From an uncultured Paracoccaceae bacterium (GTDB lineage Bacteria; Pseudomonadota; Alphaproteobacteria; Rhodobacterales; Rhodobacteraceae), in assembly GCA_947495295.1 (NCBI GenBank), contig CANLYJ010000003.1:248001-312000 (forward strand): a stretch of 64,000 nt of DNA. Direction: 5' to 3'. The translations under genes and the position numbers were made by a program. Under the pieces are notes generated by a model. It worked only from the letters and a program-made list of their open reading frames with translations, was not told where the DNA came from and did not search any database. Shown here in pieces: positions 29,052-38,067 of this stretch (positions within the stretch are counted from its first letter, which is position 1; each line of letters starts with the position of its first letter).

Positions 29052-29993
29052 TTATTCAGCCCGGTCGGCAACCGGCTGACGTGGGGACAACACTGCGCCG
29101 GCCACGGCCAGGAAGGAAACGCCGTGCGATTGGCCATTGGCCCGGTCCAGACCACCAGCAATCAGATCGGCCGTCTCGGTCAGGTTGTCCATCTGCTGAT
29201 CGGTCAGCCAGAACATGGCATACATACCCAAGGTGAAATCACCGGGCAGTTCGGTAATCTCAACCCGACAACCACCATCGATCGGTGTAAAGCGCTCAGA
29301 TGTCACGGTCACCGCCCCGTTGGGCAGGACCAGCATCGTTTGCTGATCACTATCGGATTGTTCAATGACTTTCGCTGCCACCCGAACAACCATCGCCTGC
29401 GCCGGGTTTTCAGGGTCGGCGACCTGCGGGGCGATAATCGCCACATCGAAAAAGCCGTTCTTATCGGTCGTACCCGTCAGGATACGGCCCCGACGCGCAT
29501 TCGGCTGCAGGGCAAATTGACGGCGCGCGACAGACGGCGAACAGGGCACATCAATGGATCCACGCAAGCGCAAGCGCAGCACAGGGCCCGCCACCATCAA
29601 CAAACCAAGGCCGATCTGTAGCAGCATCATCAGCGCACCCGCCGCCAGAACGGCCAGAATTACCAGCATGATCAACGCGGCACTGACATATTCAGGCGGG
29701 GCCAGCAGGCTCAAGCCTTTGATACCCGGGGCCGCCAACGCAAGCACGGTCACAGCAATCGACAGGCTGATCGTCTCTAACGGGACATTGGGGAACAGCG
29801 CCACATGACCAGACACCAACAATGCAACTGCAATCGCAGCCATTGTTGCACGATCGGGGCTAATGAAGCCCGGATCAATCAGCGATCCCATCAACAGGAT
29901 CGCAACGGGAATCGCAACAGCCAACGCCACAAGGCGACGCAAGCGACTGATACGATAGATCATTTGGTCTGGTGTCGGCCAATCAAACTGCAT
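29052..29993 (-). CDS. Membrane protein of unknown function upstream of nuoA
   Basis: A 313-residue protein. The N-terminal half has about four or five transmembrane helices (LVALAVAIPVAILLMGSLID, AAIAVALLVSGHVALFP, ALIMLVILAVLAAGALMMLL). The C-terminal half (from about residue 145) is a soluble domain with SIDVPCSPSVARRQFALQP, predicted beta-rich stretches and an ending GVSFLAVAGAVLSP. I do not recognise a family. It is on the same strand as nuoA but 128 bases away, with a candidate nuoA promoter in the gap. Confidence 0.7.
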   Translation of the reverse strand: MQFDWPTPDQMIYRISRLRRLVALAVAIPVAILLMGSLIDPGFISPDRATMAAIAVALLVSGHVALFPNVPLETISLSIAVTVLALAAPGIKGLSLLAPPEYVSAALIMLVILAVLAAGALMMLLQIGLGLLMVAGPVLRLRLRGSIDVPCSPSVARRQFALQPNARRGRILTGTTDKNGFFDVAIIAPQVADPENPAQAMVVRVAAKVIEQSDSDQQTMLVLPNGAVTVTSERFTPIDGGCRVEITELPGDFTLGMYAMFWLTDQQMDNLTETADLIAGGLDRANGQSHGVSFLAVAGAVLSPRQPVADRAE

Positions 29994-30065
29994 CCGGTAC
30001 CCCTTTCATGGGCCCAGACAACTCTGAAATTCAGTCCAAAGTGAGACGGAAATCTGACGATTGCC

Positions 30066-30845
30066 TTATGACGCAGGGTTCCATCGCGGTTTGCGCTTTT
30101 CAAAGAAGGCTGCAATGCCTTCGCCTGCCTCCGATCCGTTCCATTGGGCAATCAATGCATCAATCGACCGGGCCACGGTCGCCTCATCAATCACCGGTCC
30201 CAGCGACCGGGCAAAAGCCTTGGCAGCGGCGACGGCACCGGGCGCGCAGGCCAGATAAGGGACGACCTCCGCCTCAACGGCGTGATCAAGATCATCCGCA
30301 GGGACCGCCTTAGCGACAATGCCAAGCGTCACCGCCTCAGCCGCATCAAACACCCGGGATGACATAAAGACACGGCGGGCATGCGCCTCGCCCAGCCGGG
30401 CCAGCACATAGGGGCCAATCGTCGCCGGGATCAGGCCCAGCTTGGTTTCGGTCAGGCCAAATTTCACATGATCGGCGGCAATGGCCACGTCACAGACGCA
30501 TGCCATGCCAACGCCGCCACCAAAGGCATTGCCATGCACCCGGCCAATCACCGGCTGCGGCAATGTGTTGATCGCCCCCAGCATGCCCGCGATTGAACTG
30601 GCGGCTGCGCGTTTCATCGCCTCATCACCCGCCATCTGGTCGCGCATCCAGCCCAGATCGCCACCCGCGCAAAATGACGGGCCCTGCCCGGCCAGCACGA
30701 CGACACGGATATCCTTATCGGCAGCAATCTGCCCCGCCGCATCGCGCAGATCATCAATCAACGCCTGTGACAGCGCATTATGCTTATCGGGCCGGGCCAG
30801 TGCCAATGTGGCCACACCCCGATCATCCACAGATAAATCGATCAT
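30066..30845 (-). CDS. liuC: Enoyl-CoA hydratase, probable methylglutaconyl-CoA hydratase
   Basis: A 259-residue crotonase-fold enzyme. The oxyanion-hole segments SFCAGGDLGWM and VHGNAFGGGVGMACVCDVAIA are present, with FGLTETKLGLIPATIGPYVL. Its place in a leucine operon (overlapping HMG-CoA lyase by four bases) makes hydration of 3-methylglutaconyl-CoA to HMG-CoA the likely reaction. The general enoyl-CoA hydratase assignment is certain; the exact substrate is from context. Confidence 0.9.
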   Translation of the reverse strand: MIDLSVDDRGVATLALARPDKHNALSQALIDDLRDAAGQIAADKDIRVVVLAGQGPSFCAGGDLGWMRDQMAGDEAMKRAAASSIAGMLGAINTLPQPVIGRVHGNAFGGGVGMACVCDVAIAADHVKFGLTETKLGLIPATIGPYVLARLGEAHARRVFMSSRVFDAAEAVTLGIVAKAVPADDLDHAVEAEVVPYLACAPGAVAAAKAFARSLGPVIDEATVARSIDALIAQWNGSEAGEGIAAFFEKRKPRWNPAS

Positions 30846-31702
30846 CGCATCCCCCGCGCCATCCCGGCCGCCTTTGCAATCACATCCACATCAACACCTG
30901 TCTCAAACCCCAGGGCATGGACCAGATCCAACACCGCCTCGGTCGCGACATTCCCCGGCGCGCCGGGCGCATAAGGGCAACCACCCAATCCGCCCACCGC
31001 ACTGTCAAAGGCGCGCAATCCCATCTCCAGCGACGTTTCGATATTGGCCAACGCCTGGCCGCCTGTATCATGAAAATGCCCGGCCAAGCCTGCCGCCGGG
31101 ACCACCTGCAAAACGGCATCCAGCATCCGGGCCACCGTGTCCGGCGTGCCTTTGCCAATCGTGTCCCCCAATGACAATTGCATCGGGGCCAAGGCCAGCA
31201 GCATCTCAGCCGCACGCGCCACCGCATCTGGCGGCACCGGCCCATCAAACGGGCAATCCGTCACGCAAGAGACATAGCCGCGCACGCCGACCCCTGCCGC
31301 CTCTGCCGCCCGCACCACGGGGGTCAAACGGTCCACCGACTGGGCAATCGAACAATTCAAATTGCTCTGCGAAAACCCCTCTGAAGCAGAGATGAACACC
31401 GCCACCTCGTAAGTCACCCCCGGCACACGGGCTGCGACAAACCCGTCCCAGCCGCGCATATTGGGCACCAGCACAGCATAGCGGACATCCGCAACCGGGG
31501 TCAGATCGGCCAGCACGCGATCGGTGTCGGCCATCTGCGGCACCCATTTGGGGCTGACAAAACTGCCCACTTCGATATCGCGCAGGCCCGACCGGGACAG
31601 CAAATCAATCAACGCGACCTTATCGGCAACCGGGATCACCGATTTTTCATTCTGCAACCCGTCACGGGGACCGACCTCGTGAATGCGGACAAAATCGCTC
31701 AC
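30842..31702 (-). CDS. liuE: Hydroxymethylglutaryl-CoA lyase
   Basis: A 286-residue TIM-barrel DRE-metallolyase that splits HMG-CoA into acetoacetate and acetyl-CoA, the last step of leucine breakdown. Motifs: EVGPRDGLQNE at the N-terminus with the catalytic Arg-Asp, GYVSCVTDCPFDG, SLGDTIGKGTP, GHFHDTGGQALANI with metal-binding His residues, and the flexible-loop signature GGLGGCPYAPGAPGNVATE with the active-site Cys. The start is GTG at 31702, overlapping the GST stop as GTGA. Confidence 0.95.
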   Translation of the reverse strand: MSDFVRIHEVGPRDGLQNEKSVIPVADKVALIDLLSRSGLRDIEVGSFVSPKWVPQMADTDRVLADLTPVADVRYAVLVPNMRGWDGFVAARVPGVTYEVAVFISASEGFSQSNLNCSIAQSVDRLTPVVRAAEAAGVGVRGYVSCVTDCPFDGPVPPDAVARAAEMLLALAPMQLSLGDTIGKGTPDTVARMLDAVLQVVPAAGLAGHFHDTGGQALANIETSLEMGLRAFDSAVGGLGGCPYAPGAPGNVATEAVLDLVHALGFETGVDVDVIAKAAGMARGMR

Positions 31703-32349
31703 GACGGGATCTCCCAGGGGGAATAGAAATCTTTGGCATAAAGGCCGGGGCCTTCGGGCAATGCCCGGCGATAGGCGTCACGGGCCTGCAACCGGCCAAA
31801 CCAGTCAAACAGTTTTGGGAACTGGTCCAGTTCTACAAAATGCCCGGCCATATAAACCGCTTGCCCAACGCCAATATCGGCAGCAGAAAACGACGACAAA
31901 AGATAGTCGCCCTGCAACCCCGCCTCAACCGTGCGCAATGTCTTGGCCAGACGCTTGGCCTCCAACTGCATGATAATGGGCGAGCGCATGTGATCTTCGC
32001 GCAAGGCAACATGCTGCTGGGTCAAGGCGGCAGTATGCTGAGAGATCGTTTCAGCGAAATGGATCCAGTTCAGAAAACCGGGACGTTCATCGTGGCCTGG
32101 GTCTCGACCCAGGGCGACCGCAGGAAAGCGCTCGCACAGATACTCGGCAATCGCCCCGCTTTCGGTCAGAACCACGTCATCAATTTCAAGGGAAGGCACC
32201 CGGCCAGTCGGGTTCAGCGACCGATAAGGCTCTTCGCGCAGCGTCTTGTCAAACGGATAGACCTGCAGTTCAAAATCAACGCCGATCTCGTAAAGCAGCC
32301 ATAGGCTGCGCATGGATCGGGTCTGGTGACAGTGATGCAATCTGATCAT
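31699..32349 (-). CDS. Glutathione S-transferase-family protein
   Basis: A 216-residue protein with an N-terminal thioredoxin-like domain (RLHHCHQTRSMRSLWLLYEI, LNPTGRVPSLEIDD, LTESGAIAEYLCERF) and a C-terminal helical domain (SAADIGVGQAVYMAG). It is GST-like by the G-R-V-P and E-S motifs that bind glutathione. It is embedded between mccA and HMG-CoA lyase with four-base overlaps on both sides. A role in leucine catabolism is not established; it may protect against a reactive thioester intermediate, which is speculation. Confidence 0.88.
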   Translation of the reverse strand: MIRLHHCHQTRSMRSLWLLYEIGVDFELQVYPFDKTLREEPYRSLNPTGRVPSLEIDDVVLTESGAIAEYLCERFPAVALGRDPGHDERPGFLNWIHFAETISQHTAALTQQHVALREDHMRSPIIMQLEAKRLAKTLRTVEAGLQGDYLLSSFSAADIGVGQAVYMAGHFVELDQFPKLFDWFGRLQARDAYRRALPEGPGLYAKDFYSPWEIPS

Positions 32350-34259
32350 GGGTCTTCCTCCTCCAAGGCGACCATCAACGCCCCCGCCGTGACCTGATCG
32401 CCCGCCGCCACGGCGACCGATGCAACAATACCATCACGCGGCGCGCGCAGCACATGTTCCATTTTCATGGCCTCCAGCACGGCAATCCGGTCACCTTCAT
32501 TCACCGCCTGCCCGGCCTGCACGGCAACATCGCGCACCAGCCCCGGCATCGGGGCCAGCACGGTATCGCCCCCCGCCATGGCCCCGCCACGATCCAGCGG
32601 GTCAATCATATCAAATGTCAGGGTCCGGGCCCCGAAAACAGTGACACGCGCGCCATGACGCGCCGCGGGCATGCCCCAATCCGCGCCGCGATGAGTCAGT
32701 GATATCACCTGATCATCCACCGCAACATCAACGCGCCCGGCATCATGCACCGTCAACCGCGCAACATGGGGCGCGCTCTCAAAACCTAACGCAATATCGC
32801 GGGTCAATGGCGCCCAAAGGCTGAACCCCGTCAGCGGCCCATCTGCGATATCAGCCGCGACAACCGCCGCCACGGCAATATCACGCGGGGTTGGCGCATC
32901 CGCTGCACATAACGTCACCTCTTCCCGGGCGATCAATCCCGTATCCACGTCGCCCGCAACAAACCCTGCATCCCGCGACAGCTTGCGCAAGAACCCCAGA
33001 TTGGTCACCGTACCAGCCACTTGCGTGGCATCCAGCGCCGATGACAGCGCCCGCAGCGCCGTGGACCTGTCCGGGCCATGTACGGTCACCTTTGCGATCA
33101 TCGGGTCGTACCACGGTGAAATCTCTGACCCCGATTCAACGCCACTGTCAATGCGAGCGGTTTCGGGAAACGCCAGATGATCAATGACCCCCGTCGCAGG
33201 CAAGAACCCGGCGGGCACATCCTCGGCATAAAGTCTCGCCTCAAACGCATGGCCCCTGATCGACATGTCCGCCTGGCGCGCAGGCAACGGCTCGCCCGCC
33301 GCGACACGCAACTGCCACGCCACCAGATCGACCCCGGTAATGGCCTCGGTCACCGGATGTTCCACTTGCAACCGTGTGTTCATCTCCATGAACCAGAAAC
33401 CATCCGTGCGCAGCCCATCGGACCCATCGACAATGAACTCAATCGTGCCCGCACCAGCATAGCCAATGGCCTTGGCCGCCGTGACAGCGGCCTGCCCCAT
33501 GGCCTGACGGACGGCATCCGTCATCCCCGGTGCGGGGGCTTCCTCGATCACCTTCTGATGGCGGCGCTGCAACGAACAATCGCGCTCAAACAGATGCACC
33601 GCTTCCGTGCCATCGCCAAAGACCTGCACCTCAATATGGCGCGGCGAGGTGATGTATTTCTCGATCAGCACATCCGCATTGCCAAAGGCGGTGCGCGCCT
33701 CAGCCTGCGCTGATGCCAAATTTTCTGGAAAATTTGAGGGTGCTTCAACCAACCGCATGCCCTTGCCGCCACCACCGGCGACCGCCTTGATCAAGACGGG
33801 GTAACCAATCTGATCGGCCTGCTTGGCCAGAAAATCGGGATCCTGATTGTCACCATGGTAACCCGGCACCACAGGCACACCCGCCTCATGCATCAGCGCC
33901 TTGGCGGCATCTTTTAACCCCATGGCACGAATGGCCTTGGCGGACGGGCCGATAAAGACCAGACCGGCAGCCTCCACCGCCTCGACGAATTCAGGGTTCT
34001 CGGACAAAAAACCATAACCGGGATGGATCGCCTGCGCGCCGGTATCCAAGGCCGCCTGCACGATCAGATCAGCGCGCAGATAACTCTCTGCCACCGGCGC
34101 AGGGCCAAGCCGCACCGCCTCGTCCGCCTGCCGGACATGCAATGCGCCCGCATCAGCATCCGAATAAACGGCAACTGTGCGGACACCCATGGCACGGGCG
34201 GTCTGCATCACACGGCACGCAATCTCACCCCTGTTAGCGATCAGGATCTTGTCAAACAT
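32346..34259 (-). CDS. liuD: Methylcrotonyl-CoA carboxylase alpha (biotin) subunit
   Basis: A 637-residue biotin carboxylase plus biotin carrier protein. Order: BC N-domain (KILIANRGEIACRVMQTAR), ATP-grasp with GGGGKGMRLVE and EMNTRLQVEHPVTE, then the C-terminal biotinyl domain with E-A-M-K-M-E carrying the modified Lys. It carboxylates 3-methylcrotonyl-CoA with the beta subunit at 34437. The beta partner and operon favour methylcrotonyl- over acetyl- or propionyl-CoA. ATG at 34259 gives the exact family N-terminus; the longer frame adds a basic leader. A 20-base palindrome lies inside at 33717-33736. BirA at 3085 should biotinylate it. Confidence 0.93.
   Translation of the reverse strand: MFDKILIANRGEIACRVMQTARAMGVRTVAVYSDADAGALHVRQADEAVRLGPAPVAESYLRADLIVQAALDTGAQAIHPGYGFLSENPEFVEAVEAAGLVFIGPSAKAIRAMGLKDAAKALMHEAGVPVVPGYHGDNQDPDFLAKQADQIGYPVLIKAVAGGGGKGMRLVEAPSNFPENLASAQAEARTAFGNADVLIEKYITSPRHIEVQVFGDGTEAVHLFERDCSLQRRHQKVIEEAPAPGMTDAVRQAMGQAAVTAAKAIGYAGAGTIEFIVDGSDGLRTDGFWFMEMNTRLQVEHPVTEAITGVDLVAWQLRVAAGEPLPARQADMSIRGHAFEARLYAEDVPAGFLPATGVIDHLAFPETARIDSGVESGSEISPWYDPMIAKVTVHGPDRSTALRALSSALDATQVAGTVTNLGFLRKLSRDAGFVAGDVDTGLIAREEVTLCAADAPTPRDIAVAAVVAADIADGPLTGFSLWAPLTRDIALGFESAPHVARLTVHDAGRVDVAVDDQVISLTHRGADWGMPAARHGARVTVFGARTLTFDMIDPLDRGGAMAGGDTVLAPMPGLVRDVAVQAGQAVNEGDRIAVLEAMKMEHVLRAPRDGIVASVAVAAGDQVTAGALMVALEEEDP
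33717..33736. repeat. Perfect AT-rich palindrome inside methylcrotonyl-CoA carboxylase alpha
   Basis: CAAATTTTC-TG-GAAAATTTG, 9-base arms, within coding sequence for S-N-F-P-E-N-L. CAAATTTTC also occurs in the nuoJ-nuoK palindrome at 9300. The protein is of normal length there, so no insertion is implied. Confidence 0.7.
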
Positions 34260-34437
34260 TATGTCCACTTTCCGGTCTGGCCAACGGCCCGGCCAGCGCC
34301 CGACCCTCCCCACAGGAGGGCGCTTTGCCTACGTTGAAAACAAGCGGGACGGCAGCATATGAGGCATCGTCGCGCGCTGCCACCATATCGGTACGCCCAC
34401 CCAGGGACGGGCGCTGGCTTCTGTTGTGCCAAACCAT
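34252..34437 (-). CDS. Doubtful 61-residue frame between the two carboxylase genes
   Basis: A frame running from an ATG that overlaps the beta-subunit stop (TGATG) to a TGA just inside the alpha-subunit start. It fills the only gap in an otherwise overlapping operon. The product ([18 protein letters not shown]...) looks like translated non-coding DNA, with no domain or hydrophobic pattern. A G/C-rich hairpin-like sequence (CCCTCC..GGAGGG) lies within it around 34302-34322, so the stretch may instead act as an RNA element. Confidence 0.2.
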   Translation of the reverse strand: MVWHNRSQRPSLGGRTDMVAARDDASYAAVPLVFNVGKAPSCGEGRALAGPLARPESGHNV

Positions 34438-35996
34438 CACATCCGGAACACGCCGAAACGTGTCTCCTCAATCGGGGCATTCAGCGCGGCAGACAGCGAC
34501 AGTGCCAGCACCTCCCGGCTTTTGCGCGGGTCAATCACCCCGTCATCCCAAAGCCGGGCAGAGGCATAAAGCGGGTGCGACTGTTCCGCGAACATATCAA
34601 TCGTTGGCTGTTTGAAGGCGGCTTCCTCGTCGGCAGACCAATCCCCGCCGCCACGCTCAATCGCGTCGCGCTTCACCGTCGCCAACACGCCTGCGGCCTG
34701 TTCGCCGCCCATGACGGAAATGCGGGAGGTCGGCCAAGACCACATGAATTCCGGGCTATAAGCCCTTCCTGACATACCATAATTCCCGGCACCAAAGGAT
34801 CCACCAACAACCATGGTGATCTTGGGCACCGATGTGGTGGCCACGGCGGTCACCATCTTGGCCCCATGCCGGGCAATGCCCTCATTCTCGTATTTCTGGC
34901 CCACCATGAACCCGGTGATATTCTGCAGAAAAACCAATGGGATACGGCGCTGGCTGCACAGTTCGACAAAATGCGCCCCCTTCTGCGCACTCTCCGAGAA
35001 CAGGACCCCATTATTGGCGATAATCCCACAGGGCCAGCCATCAATATGGGCAAAACCACAGACCAGCGTCTCGCCAAACCGCGCCTTGAACTCATCAAAG
35101 CGCGACCCGTCCACAACCCGCCGAATGACCTCGCGAATATCGTAAGGCGTGCGCAGATCAGCGGGGACAACGTCGAACATCGATGCCGGATCAAGCGCCG
35201 GAGGTTCAGGCGTCAACCGCTTGATATCAAATGTTTTCTCTTTGGAACATGACGCAACGGCCTGCCGGGCCAGGGCCAGTGCATGGGCGTCATCCTCCGC
35301 CAGATAATCCGCCACACCCGACAGGCGGGTATGCACATCGCCGCCGCCCAGATCCTCAGCCGAAACAACCTCACCCGTCGCCGCCTTCACCAGCGGCGGA
35401 CCGGCGAGGAAAATGGTGCCTTGCTCTTTCACGATGATTGATACATCGGCCATTGCGGGCACATAGGCGCCACCGGCGGTGCAAGACCCCATCACAACGG
35501 CAATCTGCGGAATACCCTTGGCCGACATCTGCGCCTGATTATAGAAAATCCGCCCAAAATGGTCGCGATCCGGGAACACCTCATCCTGATTGGGCAGGTT
35601 CGCCCCGCCGCTATCGACCAGATAGACACATGGCAGATTGCAAGCCTCCGCAATCTCTTGGGCGCGCAGGTGTTTCTTGACGGTCATCGGGTAATAGGTG
35701 CCGCCCTTCACGGTGGCATCATTGCAGACCACCATGACCTCAACACCGTTGACCCGGCCCACGCCCGCGATGACGCCAGCACAAGGGGCAGCCCCATCAT
35801 ACATGCCATGGGCGGCGGTCGCCCCCACCTCCAGAAACGCAGAACCGGGGTCAAGCAACCCCGCGACCCGGTCACGGGGCAGCATCTTGCCACGGCTCAG
35901 ATGACGGGCGCGAGATTTCTCGCCACCGCCCGCAGCGGCTGCAGCGGCGGCAGCGGTAATCTCGGCCAATGCGGCCTCATGGGCATCACGGGTCAT
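34437..35996 (-). CDS. liuB: Methylcrotonyl-CoA carboxylase beta subunit
   Basis: A 519-residue carboxyltransferase that moves the carboxyl group from biotin to 3-methylcrotonyl-CoA. Typical segments: [81 protein letters not shown], and [22 protein letters not shown]. The methylcrotonyl type is supported by close spacing to isovaleryl-CoA dehydrogenase and HMG-CoA lyase. ATG at 35996 overlaps the upstream small-protein stop (ATGA). Confidence 0.94.
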   Translation of the reverse strand: MTRDAHEAALAEITAAAAAAAAGGGEKSRARHLSRGKMLPRDRVAGLLDPGSAFLEVGATAAHGMYDGAAPCAGVIAGVGRVNGVEVMVVCNDATVKGGTYYPMTVKKHLRAQEIAEACNLPCVYLVDSGGANLPNQDEVFPDRDHFGRIFYNQAQMSAKGIPQIAVVMGSCTAGGAYVPAMADVSIIVKEQGTIFLAGPPLVKAATGEVVSAEDLGGGDVHTRLSGVADYLAEDDAHALALARQAVASCSKEKTFDIKRLTPEPPALDPASMFDVVPADLRTPYDIREVIRRVVDGSRFDEFKARFGETLVCGFAHIDGWPCGIIANNGVLFSESAQKGAHFVELCSQRRIPLVFLQNITGFMVGQKYENEGIARHGAKMVTAVATTSVPKITMVVGGSFGAGNYGMSGRAYSPEFMWSWPTSRISVMGGEQAAGVLATVKRDAIERGGGDWSADEEAAFKQPTIDMFAEQSHPLYASARLWDDGVIDPRKSREVLALSLSAALNAPIEETRFGVFRM

Positions 35997-36304
35997 GCAG
36001 AGGGTCCTTGCGGTTCGGGTAGGGATTCGCCACGCGGGCCAACAAAATAAGTAGTTGTCAGCCCGCTTTCATGGGAACAGCTGATCACCATGCGAATTGC
36101 GTCGTCCGGGTGTGGTGCAGCGGCACAATCTGTCAATGCGGCACCTTCCGGGGCGGTCGACATGTAAGCGGCAGCATAGCGATTGATGATTTCCGTCTCA
36201 GTCGGCACGATCCCGGCACGCAGGCCAAGATACAATGCCAAGGCGACCAATGCTGCGAAAGGCAAGAAGATGAAAGCGCGGGTTCCCATTGATCCATCAG
36301 TCAT
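35993..36304 (-). CDS. Small membrane-anchored protein in the leucine operon
   Basis: A 103-residue protein with one N-terminal transmembrane segment ([22 protein letters not shown]). A short extracytoplasmic domain has two cysteines (T-D-C-A-A-A, V-I-S-C-S-H), probably a disulfide. ATG 36304 overlaps the preceding gene by eight bases; ATG 36289 is an alternative. It overlaps the carboxylase beta gene by four bases. I do not recognise the family. Confidence 0.62.
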   Translation of the reverse strand: MTDGSMGTRAFIFLPFAALVALALYLGLRAGIVPTETEIINRYAAAYMSTAPEGAALTDCAAAPHPDDAIRMVISCSHESGLTTTYFVGPRGESLPEPQGPSA

Positions 36305-36824
36305 TACCGTACCAGCGGTTCAAGTATCGAAGCTTGTCGTGCCCCATAGCAGCTCTGCGATACTCGCATTCAGCAGGTATCATTGGGGATCCATCAAATG
36401 ACTCCAACTCGCCGCCCAAACACTCCGCATAAAACGATCCTGGAATAGTTACATCCAGACCACGGGCAATGTTCTCTTCGTACATTTGAACTTCAAGAGG
36501 CTCACCCTCAATAGTCTCAGGAAGTTTTGAGAGCAGGTCGGCCGACAACGACAGATATGTATTGGTTGCATCCTCCAGACAAGAGGTCTGATCCGAAGCA
36601 TATTCACAAAGCCAAAGCGGCGTTCGGGCGCAAACCGCATCGTGTCCAAGAGCCATCTTGGTTGCCTCACGCGCAACGGTGCGCGGGTCACCATCGGGTA
36701 TCTGGTCGTAAAGATCAGCCACATTTGACGTGCAGTTCACAATCCACTCGCCGATAAACTCGGCTTCTTGAGCCTGCGCTGACGCAGCTAACAACAGTCC
36801 CAAAGGGTACGCCAGCCACTTCAC
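36297..36824 (-). CDS. Exported Cys-rich protein in the leucine operon
   Basis: A 175-residue protein with signal peptide [19 protein letters not shown]. The mature part has about six cysteines (V-N-C-T-S-N, A-V-C-A-R-T, L-C-E-Y-A, S-C-L-E-D, A-E-C-L-G-G, A-E-C-E-Y), pointing to a disulfide-stabilised periplasmic protein. The early motif [10 protein letters not shown] recurs in lysozyme-inhibitor-like exported proteins, but that is only a resemblance. Start GTG at 36824 overlaps isovaleryl-CoA dehydrogenase as GTGA. The DNA is more AT-rich than its neighbours, suggesting transfer into the operon. Confidence 0.65.
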   Translation of the reverse strand: MKWLAYPLGLLLAASAQAQEAEFIGEWIVNCTSNVADLYDQIPDGDPRTVAREATKMALGHDAVCARTPLWLCEYASDQTSCLEDATNTYLSLSADLLSKLPETIEGEPLEVQMYEENIARGLDVTIPGSFYAECLGGELESFDGSPMIPAECEYRRAAMGHDKLRYLNRWYGND

Positions 36825-37984
36825 CCCATCGCCCCCATCAACTCGCGACCCACCAGCATCCGGCGGATTTCGGACGTGCCTGCACCGATCTCCATCAGCT
36901 TGGCGTCCCGGAAGATGCGCGCCACCGGGGCGTCATTCAGGAAGCCCGCCCCGCCCATCGCCTGCACCGCCTGATGGGCCTGTTTCATCGCCTCTTCAGA
37001 GGCATAAAGACAGCAGGCCGCTGCATCCTGCCGTGTCACCGTGCCCCGGTCACAGGCACGCGCGACTTCATAAACATAGGCCCGCGCCGAATTCATCGCC
37101 GTATACATATCCGCGATCTTGCCCTGCATCAGTTGGAAATTGCCAATCGGTTCGCCAAACTGCTTGCGGGTCGAAATATAGGGCATCACCTCGTCCAGAC
37201 AGGCGGCCATGATCCCAAGCCCGATGCCCGCCAGCACGACCCGTTCATAATCAAGGCCGGACATCAGCACGCGAACGCCCTTACCCTCCTCGCCCAACAC
37301 GTTTTCAAACGGAACCTGCACATCGTCAAAGATCAGTTCTGCGGTGTTGGACCCACGCATCCCCAGCTTGTCGAAATGCGGGCTGGTCGAAAACCCGGTC
37401 ATCTCTTTCTCGATCAAAAAAGCGGTGATCCCCTTGGACCCGGCATCCGGGTCCGTCTTGGCATAGACCACCAGCGTATCGGCGTCCGGGCCGTTGGTGA
37501 TCCAGTATTTGTTGCCATTCAACCGGTAGTGATCATTACGTTTTTCTGCGCGTAGCGACATGGACACCACGTCGGATCCGGCACCGGCTTCGGACATGGC
37601 CAAAGCGCCCACATGTTCGCCCGAAATCAATCGGGGCAGGTAGTTTGCCTTTTGTTCATCATTTCCGTTCAGCTTGATCTGATTGACACACAGGTTCGAA
37701 TGGGCCCCGTAGGACAATGAGACAGAGGCGCTGGCGCGCGCGATTTCTTCGATGGCGACTGTATGTGCAAGGTAGGACATGCCTGCCCCGCCATATGCCT
37801 CGTCCACCGTCACGCCCAGCAGGCCCAATTCCCCCATCTCGCGCCAAAGTGCTGCGGGAAAGGCGTTGGTCTGGTCCACCTCGGCCGCGATCGGCTTGAC
37901 TCGCTCCTGCGCCCAGCCATGCACCATATCGCGCAGGGCATTCACATCCTCACCCAGATCGAATGTCATTGAGGCGTGAAACAT
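36821..37984 (-). CDS. liuA: Isovaleryl-CoA dehydrogenase
   Basis: A 387-residue acyl-CoA dehydrogenase that oxidises isovaleryl-CoA to 3-methylcrotonyl-CoA with FAD, passing electrons to ETF. Signatures: [66 protein letters not shown], and a C-terminal [17 protein letters not shown]. The catalytic base of isovaleryl-type enzymes is in the fourth-helix position; [11 protein letters not shown] carries the matching Glu, supporting isovaleryl specificity. It is the first gene of the liu operon. Immediately upstream are a promoter and palindromic operator (38005-38048). Confidence 0.94.
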   Translation of the reverse strand: MFHASMTFDLGEDVNALRDMVHGWAQERVKPIAAEVDQTNAFPAALWREMGELGLLGVTVDEAYGGAGMSYLAHTVAIEEIARASASVSLSYGAHSNLCVNQIKLNGNDEQKANYLPRLISGEHVGALAMSEAGAGSDVVSMSLRAEKRNDHYRLNGNKYWITNGPDADTLVVYAKTDPDAGSKGITAFLIEKEMTGFSTSPHFDKLGMRGSNTAELIFDDVQVPFENVLGEEGKGVRVLMSGLDYERVVLAGIGLGIMAACLDEVMPYISTRKQFGEPIGNFQLMQGKIADMYTAMNSARAYVYEVARACDRGTVTRQDAAACCLYASEEAMKQAHQAVQAMGGAGFLNDAPVARIFRDAKLMEIGAGTSEIRRMLVGRELMGAMG

Positions 37985-38004
37985 CGGCTTGCTCCGGCAT
38001 TAAT

Positions 38005-38018
38005 TGAACACTTGTTCA
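38005..38018. promoter_or_regulatory. Palindromic operator at the liu operon start
   Basis: TGAACA-CT-TGTTCA, perfect 6-base arms, 20 bases before the isovaleryl-CoA dehydrogenase ATG. It follows the -10 box directly, so it should cover the transcription start, as expected for a repressor site. No regulator gene is adjacent. A TetR-type regulator is my guess from the operator form. Confidence 0.7.
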
Positions 38019-38048
38019 TTTATAGGCGCGTGAAATCAAACCTGTCGA
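38019..38048 (-). promoter_or_regulatory. Promoter of the liu operon
   Basis: On the minus strand TCGACA (38043-38048) and TATAAA (38019-38024) are spaced by 18 bases; each matches the sigma-70 consensus at five of six positions. The operator at 38005-38018 abuts the -10 box. Confidence 0.6.
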
Positions 38049-38067
38049 GTCATTTCTTGGCACCTGG

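Noticed and set aside
30593..31174. Plus-strand frames opposite the leucine genes
   Set aside because: Pro/His/Arg-rich antisense products of conserved enzymes; no support.
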